Below the pieces are notes generated by a model. That model searched no databases. It was not told the DNA's origin and saw only the letters and a list, made by a program, of their open reading frames with translations. DNA of 64,000 nt, taken from contig NZ_JAFBCM010000001.1 of NCBI RefSeq assembly GCF_016907715.1, positions 868,001 to 932,000 on the forward strand. Reading direction: 5' to 3'. This DNA comes from Tenggerimyces flavus (GTDB taxonomy: Bacteria; Actinomycetota; Actinomycetes; Propionibacteriales; Actinopolymorphaceae). The first letter of the stretch is position 1, and every line of letters starts with the position of its first letter. The position numbers and the translations under genes are program-made. Of this stretch, positions 17,521 to 25,445 are shown piece by piece.

Positions 17521-18082
17521 GCTCGGGGTCACGCCGTCCCAGACCGTCGGGCCGTTCCTGCATCTGGGCTTGGAGTGGGCGGACGGGCCGTACGTCGTTC
17601 CGCCCTCGACGGCAGGCGCCTTGCGCATCGGCGGGTTCGTGTTCGACGGGCGTGGCGAACCCGTTCCGGACGCGATGGTGGAGACGTGGCAGGCCGATCC
17701 GGACGGGCGGTTCGACCATCCGGACGATCCGCGTGGGGCGGCGAAGTCGTCGGTATCTGGCTTCCGCGGGTTCGGGCGGTCGGCGACGGATCGTCTTGGC
17801 CGGTGGTGGATTCTCACTGTCAAGCCAGGCTTGCTTCCGGCGCCCGAGGGAGCTGTGGAGGCGCCGCACCTCGACATCTCGGTGTTCGGGCGTGGGATGC
17901 TGAACCGCGTGGTGACCCGGCTGTACTTCCCGGACGAGCTTGCTGCCAACGCGGCCGATCCGGTGCTGGCGTCCGTCGAGGAAGGGCGCCGTTCATCGCT
18001 CGTCGCGGCGGAGGGCGAGGACGGGCTCCGGTTCGACATCTGGTTGCAGGGTGAGCATGAGACCGTCTTCTTCGCCGTTTAG
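17513..18082 (+). CDS. pcaG: Protocatechuate 3,4-dioxygenase alpha subunit
   Basis: A 189-residue intradiol-fold subunit that pairs with PcaH and shapes the active site without binding iron. Seen: TPSQTVGPFLHLGL at the N terminus, RIGGFVFDGRGEPVPDAMVETWQADPDGRF and APHLDISVFGRGMLNRVVTRLYFPDE. In the latter the HIH ligand pair of the beta subunit is replaced by HLD, as expected. Start at an ATG that overlaps pcaH by 8 nt; a frame beginning at 17480 is an extension inside pcaH. Confidence 0.94.
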   Translation: MTELGVTPSQTVGPFLHLGLEWADGPYVVPPSTAGALRIGGFVFDGRGEPVPDAMVETWQADPDGRFDHPDDPRGAAKSSVSGFRGFGRSATDRLGRWWILTVKPGLLPAPEGAVEAPHLDISVFGRGMLNRVVTRLYFPDELAANAADPVLASVEEGRRSSLVAAEGEDGLRFDIWLQGEHETVFFAV

Positions 18083-19292
18083 TCGCGCGCTCTTCGAGGC
18101 GATGCTCGACGTCGAGCGAGCGCTGACCACGGCCAACGCGGTGATGGGACTCGTCCCGACGTCCGCCGCCGCGCGGATCAACGCGGTCTGTGAGGTCGAA
18201 CGGTACGACGTCGACGCGATCTGGCAGCAGGCCGAGTCCTCGGGCAATCCGGTCGTTCCCCTGGTCGAGGCCATCAGCGCGGAAGCCGGACCGTGGGTGC
18301 ACTTCGGCGCGACGAGTCAGGACGTCCTCGACACGGCGATGATGCTGACCGTCAAGCGAGCCGTGACGGCGATGCCCTTGGCCGGCGTGCTCGACGCCTG
18401 TGCTGGGCTCGTTCGGGAGCATCGGTCGACGGTGATGGCCGCGCGGACGCTGGGGCAGCAGGCGGTGCCGACCACGTTCGGGCTGCTGGCGGCCACCTGG
18501 CTGAACGGCCTGGTCGGCCGGTTGGACATCGTGGGGGTCCTGCAGTTCGGCGGTGCGGCGGGGACGCTGGCCGCTTCCGACCGGCGCGGGCTCGCGGTTG
18601 CCGACCACCTCGGCAGACTGCTGGAGCTCGAGGTGCCGGCGCTCCCCTGGCACACCGACCGTGCTCCGATCCGGGCCGTGGCGAACGAGCTGGCCAGCAC
18701 GGTCGTCGCCTGCGGCAAGATCGCGCTGGACGTGACGTTGCTCGCGCAGACCGAGGTCGGCGAGGTCTCGGAGGGAACGGGCGGCAGCTCCTCGGCCATG
18801 CCGCACAAGCAGAACCCGATCGGCTCCGTCCTGATCGGCGCCGCCGCCCGCCGCGTCCCCGGGCTGCTCGGCCCGTTCTACGCACCGCACGAGCTCCACC
18901 GGGCGACCGGCGCCTGGCATGCGGAGTGGGAGCCGCTGCGCGAGCTCGTCGAGCTCACGCACGTGACGCTCGAACGCACCGAGCGACTGTTAGGAAACCT
19001 TCAGATCCATCCCGAACGCATGCTGGCCAACCTCGATCCACGCGTCATGGCCGAGAGCGTGGCGAGCCGCCTCGCGGCCCTGCTCGGTCGCACCGAGGCG
19101 CACAGGATCGTGGTGAGGGCGAGTGGGGGCGGCGACTTCCGCGCGTCGTTGGTCGCCGATCCGGACGTACGCGGGGTGCTTTCGGTCGAGGAGCTCGATC
19201 ACGCGCTGGACCCGACGAGCTGGCTGGGCAGCGCGGACGAGCTGATCGAGCGCGCGTTGGCGGCGTACGAGGAAGGAAGGCGTCATGGATGA
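18057..19292 (+). CDS. pcaB: 3-carboxy-cis,cis-muconate cycloisomerase
   Basis: Forms 4-carboxymuconolactone from 3-carboxymuconate. A 411-residue member of the fumarase/aspartase superfamily, with the signature GSSSAMPHKQNPIGS carrying the catalytic loop serine and WVHFGATSQDVLDTAMML near the N terminus. The predicted start (ATG 18057, AGGG upstream) overlaps pcaG by 26 nt. The N terminus is a few residues shorter than in some homologues, and GTG 18051 is possible. Confidence 0.92.
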   Translation: MRPSSSPFSRALFEAMLDVERALTTANAVMGLVPTSAAARINAVCEVERYDVDAIWQQAESSGNPVVPLVEAISAEAGPWVHFGATSQDVLDTAMMLTVKRAVTAMPLAGVLDACAGLVREHRSTVMAARTLGQQAVPTTFGLLAATWLNGLVGRLDIVGVLQFGGAAGTLAASDRRGLAVADHLGRLLELEVPALPWHTDRAPIRAVANELASTVVACGKIALDVTLLAQTEVGEVSEGTGGSSSAMPHKQNPIGSVLIGAAARRVPGLLGPFYAPHELHRATGAWHAEWEPLRELVELTHVTLERTERLLGNLQIHPERMLANLDPRVMAESVASRLAALLGRTEAHRIVVRASGGGDFRASLVADPDVRGVLSVEELDHALDPTSWLGSADELIERALAAYEEGRRHG

Positions 19293-19665
19293 GGCAGCGC
19301 GGTACGAGCACGGGATGACCATTCGCCGGGAGGTGCTCGGCGACGAGCACGTGGACCGGTCCATCGCGCGTGCGGACGCCGTGACGACGGACTTCCAGGA
19401 GCTCGTCACCCGCTACGCGTGGGGCGACATCTGGTCCAGGCCAGGGTTGTCGAGGCAGACCAGGAGCTGCATCACAGTGGCGATGCTGGCCGCGTTGCGC
19501 CACGACGACGAGCTCACGCTGCACCTCCGCGGCGCTGTGCGGAACGGGCTGTCGCGCGAGGAGATCGTCGAAGTGCTGCTGCAGGTCGCCGTCTACGCTG
19601 GGGTCCCGGCGGCGAACCGCGCGTTCGCCATCGCACAACGAGTGTTGGCAGAGGAGCTGGGATGA
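19285..19665 (+). CDS. pcaC: 4-carboxymuconolactone decarboxylase (stand-alone)
   Basis: Decarboxylates 4-carboxymuconolactone to 3-oxoadipate enol-lactone. 126 residues with the CMD fold: FQELVTRYAWGDIWSRPGLSRQTRSCITVAMLAAL and EEIVEVLLQVAVYAGVPAANRAF. In many actinomycetes this domain is fused behind the enol-lactone hydrolase (PcaL). Here it is a separate short protein and no hydrolase gene lies beside it. It overlaps pcaB by 8 nt and the regulator by 4 nt. Confidence 0.93.
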   Translation: MDEAARYEHGMTIRREVLGDEHVDRSIARADAVTTDFQELVTRYAWGDIWSRPGLSRQTRSCITVAMLAALRHDDELTLHLRGAVRNGLSREEIVEVLLQVAVYAGVPAANRAFAIAQRVLAEELG

Positions 19666-20432
19666 CGAGCGGGCGTGGCCCGGAGTTCGTGCAGTCGTTG
19701 GAACGCGGGCTCGCCGTGATCCGCGCGTTCGACGCGGACCATCCCGAGCTCACGCTGTCCGACGTCGCCCGAGCGACCGGCCTGACGCGCGCCGCGGCGC
19801 GGCGTTTCCTGCTGACGTTGGTGGAACTCGGCTACATGCGGACCGACGGCCGGCTGTTCGGGCTGCGTCCGCGCATCCTCGAGCTGGGCTACGCGTACCT
19901 GTCGTCGCTGTCGTTGCCGGAGCTCGCCCAACCCCACATGGAGGCGCTCGTCGCCGAGGTGCGCGAGTCGTGCTCGGTGTCGGTGCTCGACGGCACCGAG
20001 GTCGTGTACGTCGCGCGGGTGCCGACGAAGCGGATTATGGCCGTCGCGATCGCCGTGGGTACTCGTTTCCCCGCGCATGCCACCTCGATGGGTCGGGTGC
20101 TGTTGGCGCATCAGCCGGCGGAGTGGGTGGACTCGTACCTGTCGACGACTTCCCTTGTGGCATTGACACCTCGGACCATCACGGATCCGGAGCGGCTGCG
20201 GTCGGTGTTGTCGCGGGTCCGTTCGCAGGGCTTCGCGGTCGTCGACCAGGAACTCGAAGAGGGCTTGCGTTCGATGGCGGTGCCGATCCGCGACGCGAGC
20301 GGTGCGGTGGTCGCGGCCATGAACGTGTCGGCGCGCACGAGTCGCGGCTCGTCCGAGGCGATCCGCCGCGAGCTGCTTCCCCCTCTGCAGAAGGCCGCGC
20401 AGGCGATCGAGACCGATCTCAGCGGCGCCTAG
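19662..20432 (+). CDS. IclR-family regulator of the aromatic operons (PcaR/PobR-like)
   Basis: A 256-residue transcription factor with an N-terminal winged HTH (LTLSDVARATGLTRAAARRFLLTLVELGYM, about 30-60) and a C-terminal IclR effector domain (RVPTKRIMAVAIAVGTRFPAHATSMGRVLLAH ... SRGFAV-type QGFAVVDQELEEGLRSMAVPI). The high match to the PcaR/PcaU/PobR branch suggests binding of 3-oxoadipate, protocatechuate or 4-hydroxybenzoate. It is the last gene of the pca operon (ATGA overlap with pcaC) and so is autoregulated. The operators are most likely the two compound palindromes at 13.9-14.03 kb (inference). Activator or repressor action cannot be told from sequence. Confidence 0.88.
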   Translation: MTSGRGPEFVQSLERGLAVIRAFDADHPELTLSDVARATGLTRAAARRFLLTLVELGYMRTDGRLFGLRPRILELGYAYLSSLSLPELAQPHMEALVAEVRESCSVSVLDGTEVVYVARVPTKRIMAVAIAVGTRFPAHATSMGRVLLAHQPAEWVDSYLSTTSLVALTPRTITDPERLRSVLSRVRSQGFAVVDQELEEGLRSMAVPIRDASGAVVAAMNVSARTSRGSSEAIRRELLPPLQKAAQAIETDLSGA

Positions 20433-20506
20433 CCCGCCGTTCCGCCCGACGCGTTGGCGTACGGGCCGGATGGGGTGATCGTGCGCGCGCAGCTGATCGT
20501 GGTCGC

Positions 20507-21385
20507 TTACCAAACGGGCTTGGTGGGTTGACTCACGTCGTCGATGAGCCGGTGCAGACCGCCGAGGCATTCGTTCACCGAGTCGGGGAGGTGAATGGCC
20601 ATCCACAGCAGCCATTCGCAGGCGTTGAACGCGACGCAGTAGGCGAACGCCTCCTTGCCCGCGACCGCTTCGCCAGCGGTGCGGATCGTGTGGAAGATCT
20701 CCGGGTCCTTGCTGCCCTCGGCGTGGGCCTCGCGGTACAGGTAGGCGTGGTCGATCACGCGGCTACCGCCGCCGAGCGCCTCGATGTCGATGACGCCAGT
20801 GAGCTGCCCGTGGTGGAAGAGGACGTTGCAGCTGTTGAAGTCGCCATGGACGAGGTCGCCTTTTGGGAGCTCCACGCTCCCGAGTGCTGCGTGGAGCCGG
20901 TCGATCCTGTCGACGAGGTCCTTGGACGCGGGGGCTTTGCGGCGGAGCTCGCGTTTGGCGTGGTCGTACGTCTCGTGGACGTACTGGTTCCAGTCGCGCT
21001 CGGGCCAGGGGTCGAGTCCCTGGTGACTGGCGAGGAGTGTGACCAGCTGGCGTGCCTTGTCCGCGGTGAGCGGGTCGCCGGGCTCTCCTGGGAGGCGTTC
21101 CTGCAGGTGGTAGCGGGTTCCGTCGGCGAGCTTGCCGGTGCCGAGCCACGCGGGGGTGGGGTAGCCGTTGGCGCGCAGGTGCTTGACGGCTTGGTCGGCG
21201 CGGCGGAGGTGGTCGAGGGAGAATCCCGAACCCAGCTTGAGGATCGCGCTGTTGCCGTTCGGGTCGTACACGCGCCAGGCGCCCCGGGTCATGCCGCCGG
21301 CGGGCTGGTCGCCGAGCTCGTACTCGGTGTGCTGCTGATCGTTGATCTCGCGGAGTGCGCTTGTGGCGTTCTGGATAGTGGACAT
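20507..21385 (-). CDS. Aminoglycoside phosphotransferase (APH)-fold small-molecule kinase
   Basis: A 292-residue kinase-like protein. The catalytic loop is LVHGDFNSCNVLF (HGD-x4-N) and the metal-binding aspartate is in LTGVIDIEAL, where the usual D-W/F-E is I-E. An upstream lysine (SAILKLGSG) can bind ATP. Such proteins phosphorylate antibiotics, homoserine, choline or sugars; nothing here points to one substrate, and a real resistance role is not indicated. ATG start with GGAG upstream. Downstream it runs convergent with the IclR gene. Confidence 0.8.
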   Translation of the reverse strand: MSTIQNATSALREINDQQHTEYELGDQPAGGMTRGAWRVYDPNGNSAILKLGSGFSLDHLRRADQAVKHLRANGYPTPAWLGTGKLADGTRYHLQERLPGEPGDPLTADKARQLVTLLASHQGLDPWPERDWNQYVHETYDHAKRELRRKAPASKDLVDRIDRLHAALGSVELPKGDLVHGDFNSCNVLFHHGQLTGVIDIEALGGGSRVIDHAYLYREAHAEGSKDPEIFHTIRTAGEAVAGKEAFAYCVAFNACEWLLWMAIHLPDSVNECLGGLHRLIDDVSQPTKPVW

Positions 21386-21617
21386 GCCGATCTCCGGTGT
21401 TCGCTCGCGGGTTGGCCAGGTGCTTGCCGGAGATCACGCCACGCGACGACGGTAGCGAGGGACGGGCGTTGGAGGCTAGTGGTTTGTGCTCCCAGCGCAG
21501 GACGGTGACCATGCGGCCGTGTTCCTCGTACGTGTGGGGTTCTGGACTCGCGAGGTGGAAGCCGAGGCGCTTGACCACCGCGGTCATGGCACGGATCTGG
21601 TCAGGTAGCTCCCCCAT
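21386..21617 (-). pseudogene. Orphan reading frame ahead of the APH gene, possibly a decayed small gene
   Basis: An ATG at 21617 opens a frame beginning MGELPDQIRAMTAVVKRLGFHL and continuing ASPEPHTYEEHGRMVTVLRW. This has protein-like composition for about 50 residues, then runs without a stop into the APH gene in the wrong frame. It may be a small gene whose 3' end and stop were lost. I do not recognise it. The remaining 21618-21734 carries the promoter and operator of the lyase gene. Confidence 0.3.
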
Positions 21618-21695
21618 GCCAGTCGAGGATAGTGCCTCTCGTTCGGGAAAGCGCTTGCTTGACGTGCCCTGCTGCGGCAGGTCATGATCTGTCTA

Positions 21696-21713
21696 TTAGG
21701 AAGACTAACTGAC
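21696..21713. promoter_or_regulatory. Predicted ROK-repressor operator (site C)
   Basis: TTAGGAAGACTAACTGAC matches the ROK-gene operator (site D) at 14 of 18 positions and keeps TTAG and the 9-bp spacing. A possible -35 (TTGACG, 21659-21664) puts the site at about +1, a repressor position. It ends 21 bp before the lyase ATG. Confidence 0.5.
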
Positions 21714-21734
21714 TTATCATCGGAGGTGACCTGC

Positions 21735-22517
21735 ATGAGCACGAGCTTTCCGCGCCGCCGCACGGTCCTAGGCGCGGCCGTCGGAGGTGCCGCGGCAGTA
21801 GCATTCCCGTCCATGGCGAAGGCCGCGAGTTGGGCGTTGCGGTGGTCGCCCGATCCCGCGCAGACGGGGACCCGCGCGTTCGAGACGATCGAGGACGACC
21901 GGGCGGACTCCCATCCGGCCGGCCAGCCCCACATCTTCGTCGAGGGCAACACGTTCCGGTTCAACATGCACACCGTCGATCGCGACACGTCGACCGACCG
22001 GCAGCGGCAGGAGGTCACCGGTTGCCGCAACGGCAGCTCGTTCCTGCAATGGAACAACGGCGAGTCGTGGCGGGTGACGTACCAGATGTACGTCCCGAGC
22101 AGCCTCAAGGCGACGACCACGTTCACGCACATCATGCAGACGAAGCAGCCCGGAACGGGCACCGGCCCGATCACCGTCACGTCACTGCGCCGGGTCAGCG
22201 GGCGGCAGACGATCGAGCACAAGATCTTCGAGCCGAACATCCTCGTGGGCCGCACCGACCTCGAGCCGTTGCAGAACAAGTGGATCGACATCGAGTACGA
22301 GCTCAAGGTCGGCACCGGCACAGCGGGCTCGGTGCGCTGGGTGATCCGGAACGGTAGCAGTACGGTGCTCGATGTCACGAAGACCGGCGTCGACACGTTC
22401 CTCGCCGACCGGGTGCGCCCGAAGTGGGGTATCTACCGTTCGCTCGGCGACACGTCCGGCTCGCTGCAGAGCACCTATCTCCTCCTGCGCAACCTGAAGG
22501 CGTATGAGCTTGTCTAG
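21735..22517 (+). CDS. Tat-secreted polysaccharide lyase-like protein (PL20 / heparin lyase I fold)
   Basis: A 260-residue exported protein. The N terminus has a twin-arginine signal (FPRRRTVLGAAVGGAAA) with cleavage near residue 31. The mature part looks like the concanavalin-type jelly roll of polysaccharide lyases. It has EHKIFEPNILVGRTDLEPLQNKWIDIEYELKVG and the closing motif RPKWGIYRSLGDTSGS, which I associate with PF14099-type lyases such as glucuronan lyase. The ATG at 21735 follows GGAGG by eight bases; upstream ATG codons in this frame have no site. The operator and the convergent ROK gene (stop codons overlap by 4 nt) place it in the sugar regulon. The substrate is likely a uronic-acid polymer (inference). 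Confidence 0.72.
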   Translation: MSTSFPRRRTVLGAAVGGAAAVAFPSMAKAASWALRWSPDPAQTGTRAFETIEDDRADSHPAGQPHIFVEGNTFRFNMHTVDRDTSTDRQRQEVTGCRNGSSFLQWNNGESWRVTYQMYVPSSLKATTTFTHIMQTKQPGTGTGPITVTSLRRVSGRQTIEHKIFEPNILVGRTDLEPLQNKWIDIEYELKVGTGTAGSVRWVIRNGSSTVLDVTKTGVDTFLADRVRPKWGIYRSLGDTSGSLQSTYLLLRNLKAYELV

Positions 22518-23704
22518 CTGGTCGCCGCGGTGGGGACGGCGAGGCTGGACAGGACGCGTTCGCGGACGGCGCTGAGGCCGGAGCGGAGTCCGCCGAGCAG
22601 GACCGCGTCGTCGGTCAGGCCGGTGCACTCGATCTTGGTGCCGAGTGGCGTACGGGTCCGCAGCGCTTCGGCGACGGCGTCGCGGAGGCGGCTGCCGCCG
22701 GCTTGGCCGACCTCGCCGGCGAGCACGATCAGTGGCGGGTCGAGCAGGACCACCGCGGACACCAGGCCGACGGCGATCCGTTCGCCCAGCGCTTTGAGGA
22801 ACTCGTCGACGCCGGTGGCGACCGCCGCTGCGACGGCCTCGTGCGGGGTCGGCTCCGCCAGCCCGAACGAGCGCGCGAGGTCGAGGATCGCGATGCCGCC
22901 GACGAGGTCCTGGTAGTCGACCGCGTTCGTCCCGGTCGGGGGCACGGGCAGGTAGCCGATCTCGCCGGCACCGCCATGGGCGCCGCGGAGCAGGGTGCCG
23001 TCCAGGTCGGTCGCGAACCCGACACCCTCCGCGCCGAGCCAGAGCATCGCGAACGCGTCGACGTCCGTGGCGACGCCGTGCGCGCGCTCGGCGATCGCGG
23101 CGAGGTTGACGTCGTTGTCGAACGCGACGTCGGTCCGGAGACGCTCGCGGATCTGGGCGAGCAGGTGGGGCCGGGACAAGCCGGGCACGTCGACGTACTG
23201 GATGGTCTCGGTCGCCTCGTCCGGCGAGCCCGGGACGCCGACCACGATGTGCAGCAGCCTTCGGCGGGGTACGCGGCCCTTGCGGCACAGCTCGGCGACC
23301 GCGTCGGCGAGCGCTTCGGCGGGGTCGATGTCGGAGAACGCGACCGGCACCTCGATGCGCGCGCGGACGTCACCGGCGAGGTTGGCGACGGCGGCGGCCA
23401 GCGCGGGACGTTCGGCGGCCTCGCCGGTGTCGCGGATCGAGACCGCGGCGGTGTAGGCGACCTCGGGATTGGCCGAGTAGATCGCCGCGTTCGGCCCCGG
23501 CCCGCCGCCGCTCTCGTGGCCGATGACGATCGCGAGCCCGGCCTCCTCGAGCCGCCGCAGCACCTCGGACGCGGTCGGCTTGGACAGCCCGGTGAGCTCC
23601 CGCAGGTCGCCGCGGGTGAGCTGGCCGCGGTCGAACAGATGCGCCAGCACCGCGGTCTCGTTCATGCTGCGCAGCAAGCGAGAAGACCCCGCCAATCGGG
23701 TCAC
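22514..23704 (-). CDS. ROK-family transcriptional repressor with sugar-kinase-like domain
   Basis: A 396-residue XylR/NagC-type regulator. N-terminal winged HTH (LTRGDLRELTGLSKPTASEVLRRLEEAGLAI, about 29-60), then an ASKHA ROK domain with FDNDVNLAAIAERAHG, AMLWLGAEGVGFATDLDGTLLRGAHGGAGEIGYLPV (sugar-binding loop with ExGY) and a C-terminal VVLLDPPLIVLAGEVG. The zinc-binding CxCGxxGC motif is absent, as in several actinobacterial members. GTG start with GAGGAGG upstream. Its own promoter carries the most symmetric copy of the TTAG-N9-CTAA operator, so it probably represses itself and the cellulase, PQQ dehydrogenase and lyase genes until a sugar inducer is bound (inference). Confidence 0.88.
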   Translation of the reverse strand: MTRLAGSSRLLRSMNETAVLAHLFDRGQLTRGDLRELTGLSKPTASEVLRRLEEAGLAIVIGHESGGGPGPNAAIYSANPEVAYTAAVSIRDTGEAAERPALAAAVANLAGDVRARIEVPVAFSDIDPAEALADAVAELCRKGRVPRRRLLHIVVGVPGSPDEATETIQYVDVPGLSRPHLLAQIRERLRTDVAFDNDVNLAAIAERAHGVATDVDAFAMLWLGAEGVGFATDLDGTLLRGAHGGAGEIGYLPVPPTGTNAVDYQDLVGGIAILDLARSFGLAEPTPHEAVAAAVATGVDEFLKALGERIAVGLVSAVVLLDPPLIVLAGEVGQAGGSRLRDAVAEALRTRTPLGTKIECTGLTDDAVLLGGLRSGLSAVRERVLSSLAVPTAATS

Positions 23705-23724
23705 GGCCGGGCCTCCTCGGATCG

Positions 23725-23743
23725 GTTAGAAAGACTGTCTAAC
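23725..23743. promoter_or_regulatory. Predicted autoregulatory ROK operator (site D)
   Basis: GTTAG-AAAGACTGT-CTAAC is a perfect 5-bp-arm inverted repeat, 20 bp upstream of the ROK start codon. It defines the consensus used to recognise sites A-C. Confidence 0.68.
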
Positions 23744-23761
23744 GATACCCAGGTCAGCGCC

Positions 23762-23974
23762 TTAGCGTGCCGTTCTTGCACAGACCCAGGACTCGTCGTC
23801 GGTGAGGTACGCGTCGACCACCAGCCCGCCATCGGCGGGGACGGCCGACTGGATGAGGTCGGGTTCGCGGCCGGCTGGAAGCCGCAGGTACAGGTCGACC
23901 GGGCAGCCGTCGGGGGTGATGGCGCCGGGTCCGGTGCAGGCGTGGCCGTCGCGAAAGTTCGTGCTGCCCGTCAT
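23762..23974 (-). pseudogene. SAM-dependent methyltransferase remnant with a large internal deletion
   Basis: An intact 70-codon frame (ATG to TAG/TGA-type stop) whose first 49 residues (NFRDGHACTGPGAITPDGCPVDLYLRLP...SAVPADGG) match the N terminus of a common actinobacterial class I methyltransferase. Its last 20 (LVVDAYLTDDESWVCARTAR) match the C terminus of the same protein. The whole SAM-binding Rossmann core (normally about 150 residues, beginning with the VLELGxGxGR motif) is missing. The two ends are joined in frame, so this is a deletion derivative and cannot be an active methyltransferase. Assignment rests on my recall of the family. Confidence 0.6.
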
Positions 23975-24068
23975 GGCGAGCCATGATGCCTTGGTCGAGG
24001 TCGGTACGTCGGCGGGATGTTGGGCAAGATGGGACCCGTTCGACTTTCCGCGGGAGAGGACGGCCACG

Positions 24069-25445
24069 ATGGCGATCGCAACGATCAATCCGGCGACGGG
24101 TGAGACGCTCCAGGAGTTCGAGGCGCACTCGGCGGAGGAGATCGACCGGCGGATCGGGCTGGCCGCGGCGGCTGTCGAGGCGCTGCGGCGGACGACGTTC
24201 GCGGAACGGGCCGGCTGGATGCGGGTGGCGGCGGACCTGCTCGACGCGGACGCGGAAGAGCTGGCGCGGACGATGACCACCGAGATGGGCAAGACGCTCG
24301 CCGCCTCGAAGGCGGAGGTCGCGAAGTGCGCCAAGGGGATGCGCTTCTACGCGGACAACGCGGAGGCGTTCCTCGCCGACGAGCCACTCGACGACCCGGC
24401 CAAGGTCAACGCCTCGCGCGCGTACGTCGCGTACCAACCGCTCGGCGTCGTCCTCGCCGTGATGCCGTGGAACTTCCCGCTGTGGCAGGTCATCCGGTTC
24501 GCCGCACCCGCCCTGATGGCCGGCAACACCGGTCTGCTCAAGCACGCGTCGAACGTCCCGCAGACCGCGCTCTACCTCGACACGCTGTTCACCCGAGCCG
24601 GCTTCCCCGAAGGCGCGTTCGCGACGCTGCTCATCGGGAGCAGGGAGGTCGAACGCGTCCTCACCGACCAGCGCGTCGCAGCCGCCACGCTCACCGGCTC
24701 CGAAGGAGCGGGAGCAGCGGTCGCCGCGATCGCGGGACGCGAGCTGAAGAAGACCGTGCTCGAACTGGGCGGCTCCGACCCGTACGTCGTGATGCCCTCG
24801 GCCGACCTCGCCAAGGCCGCGAAGGTCGCCGTGACCGCGCGCGTGCAGAACAACGGCCAGAGCTGCATCGCCGCGAAGCGGTTCATCGTCCACACCGACT
24901 GCTACGACGAGTTCGCGGCGCTGTTCGTCGACGCGATGTCCGCGCTGAGGATGGGCGACCCGATGGCCGACGACACCCAGCTCGGCCCGATCGCCACCGA
25001 GGGCGGGCGCGAGGACGTCGAGGAGCTGGTCGCCGACGCGGTCGCGCACGGCGCGAAGGTGCTGTGCGGCGGCGAGCGCCCGGACCAGCCCGGCTGGTGG
25101 TACCCCGCGACCGTCGTCTCCGAGATCACGCAGGACGCGCGGATGTACTACGAGGAGGTCTTCGGACCGGTCGCGTCGCTGTTCCGTGTGCCGTCGATCG
25201 ACGAGGCGATCGCGGTGGCGAACGCGACGTCGTTCGGCCTGGGGTCGAACGCGTGGACCGAGGACGCCGACGAGAAGGAGCGGTTCGAGCGCGAACTGGC
25301 GGCCGGCGCGGTGTTCGTCAACGGGATGGTGACCTCGTACCCGGAGCTCCCGTTCGGCGGCATCAAGCGGTCGGGCTACGGCCGCGAGCTGGCGAAGGTC
25401 GGGATCCGCGAGTTCTGCAACGCCAAGACGGTCTGGGTCGCCTAG
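24069..25445 (+). CDS. NAD(P)-dependent succinate-semialdehyde dehydrogenase family protein
   Basis: A 458-residue aldehyde dehydrogenase, expected to oxidise succinate semialdehyde to succinate in GABA or related catabolism. Seen: GVVLAVMPWNFPLWQVIRFAAPALMAGNTGLLKHA, catalytic base Glu in LELGGSDPYVVM, catalytic Cys in NNGQSCIAAKRFIV, EEVFGPVASLF and ELPFGGIKRSGYGREL. The SAEEIDRRI opening and the short length are typical of the GabD/YneI (Sad) branch. ATG with GGAGAGGA upstream. No GABA transaminase is adjacent, so the physiological substrate is unproved. Confidence 0.82.
   Translation: MAIATINPATGETLQEFEAHSAEEIDRRIGLAAAAVEALRRTTFAERAGWMRVAADLLDADAEELARTMTTEMGKTLAASKAEVAKCAKGMRFYADNAEAFLADEPLDDPAKVNASRAYVAYQPLGVVLAVMPWNFPLWQVIRFAAPALMAGNTGLLKHASNVPQTALYLDTLFTRAGFPEGAFATLLIGSREVERVLTDQRVAAATLTGSEGAGAAVAAIAGRELKKTVLELGGSDPYVVMPSADLAKAAKVAVTARVQNNGQSCIAAKRFIVHTDCYDEFAALFVDAMSALRMGDPMADDTQLGPIATEGGREDVEELVADAVAHGAKVLCGGERPDQPGWWYPATVVSEITQDARMYYEEVFGPVASLFRVPSIDEAIAVANATSFGLGSNAWTEDADEKERFERELAAGAVFVNGMVTSYPELPFGGIKRSGYGRELAKVGIREFCNAKTVWVA

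Noticed and set aside
20507-21385. Antibiotic-resistance function for the APH-fold protein
   Set aside because: Only the general kinase motifs are present; the fold covers many metabolic kinases and no resistance neighbours exist.
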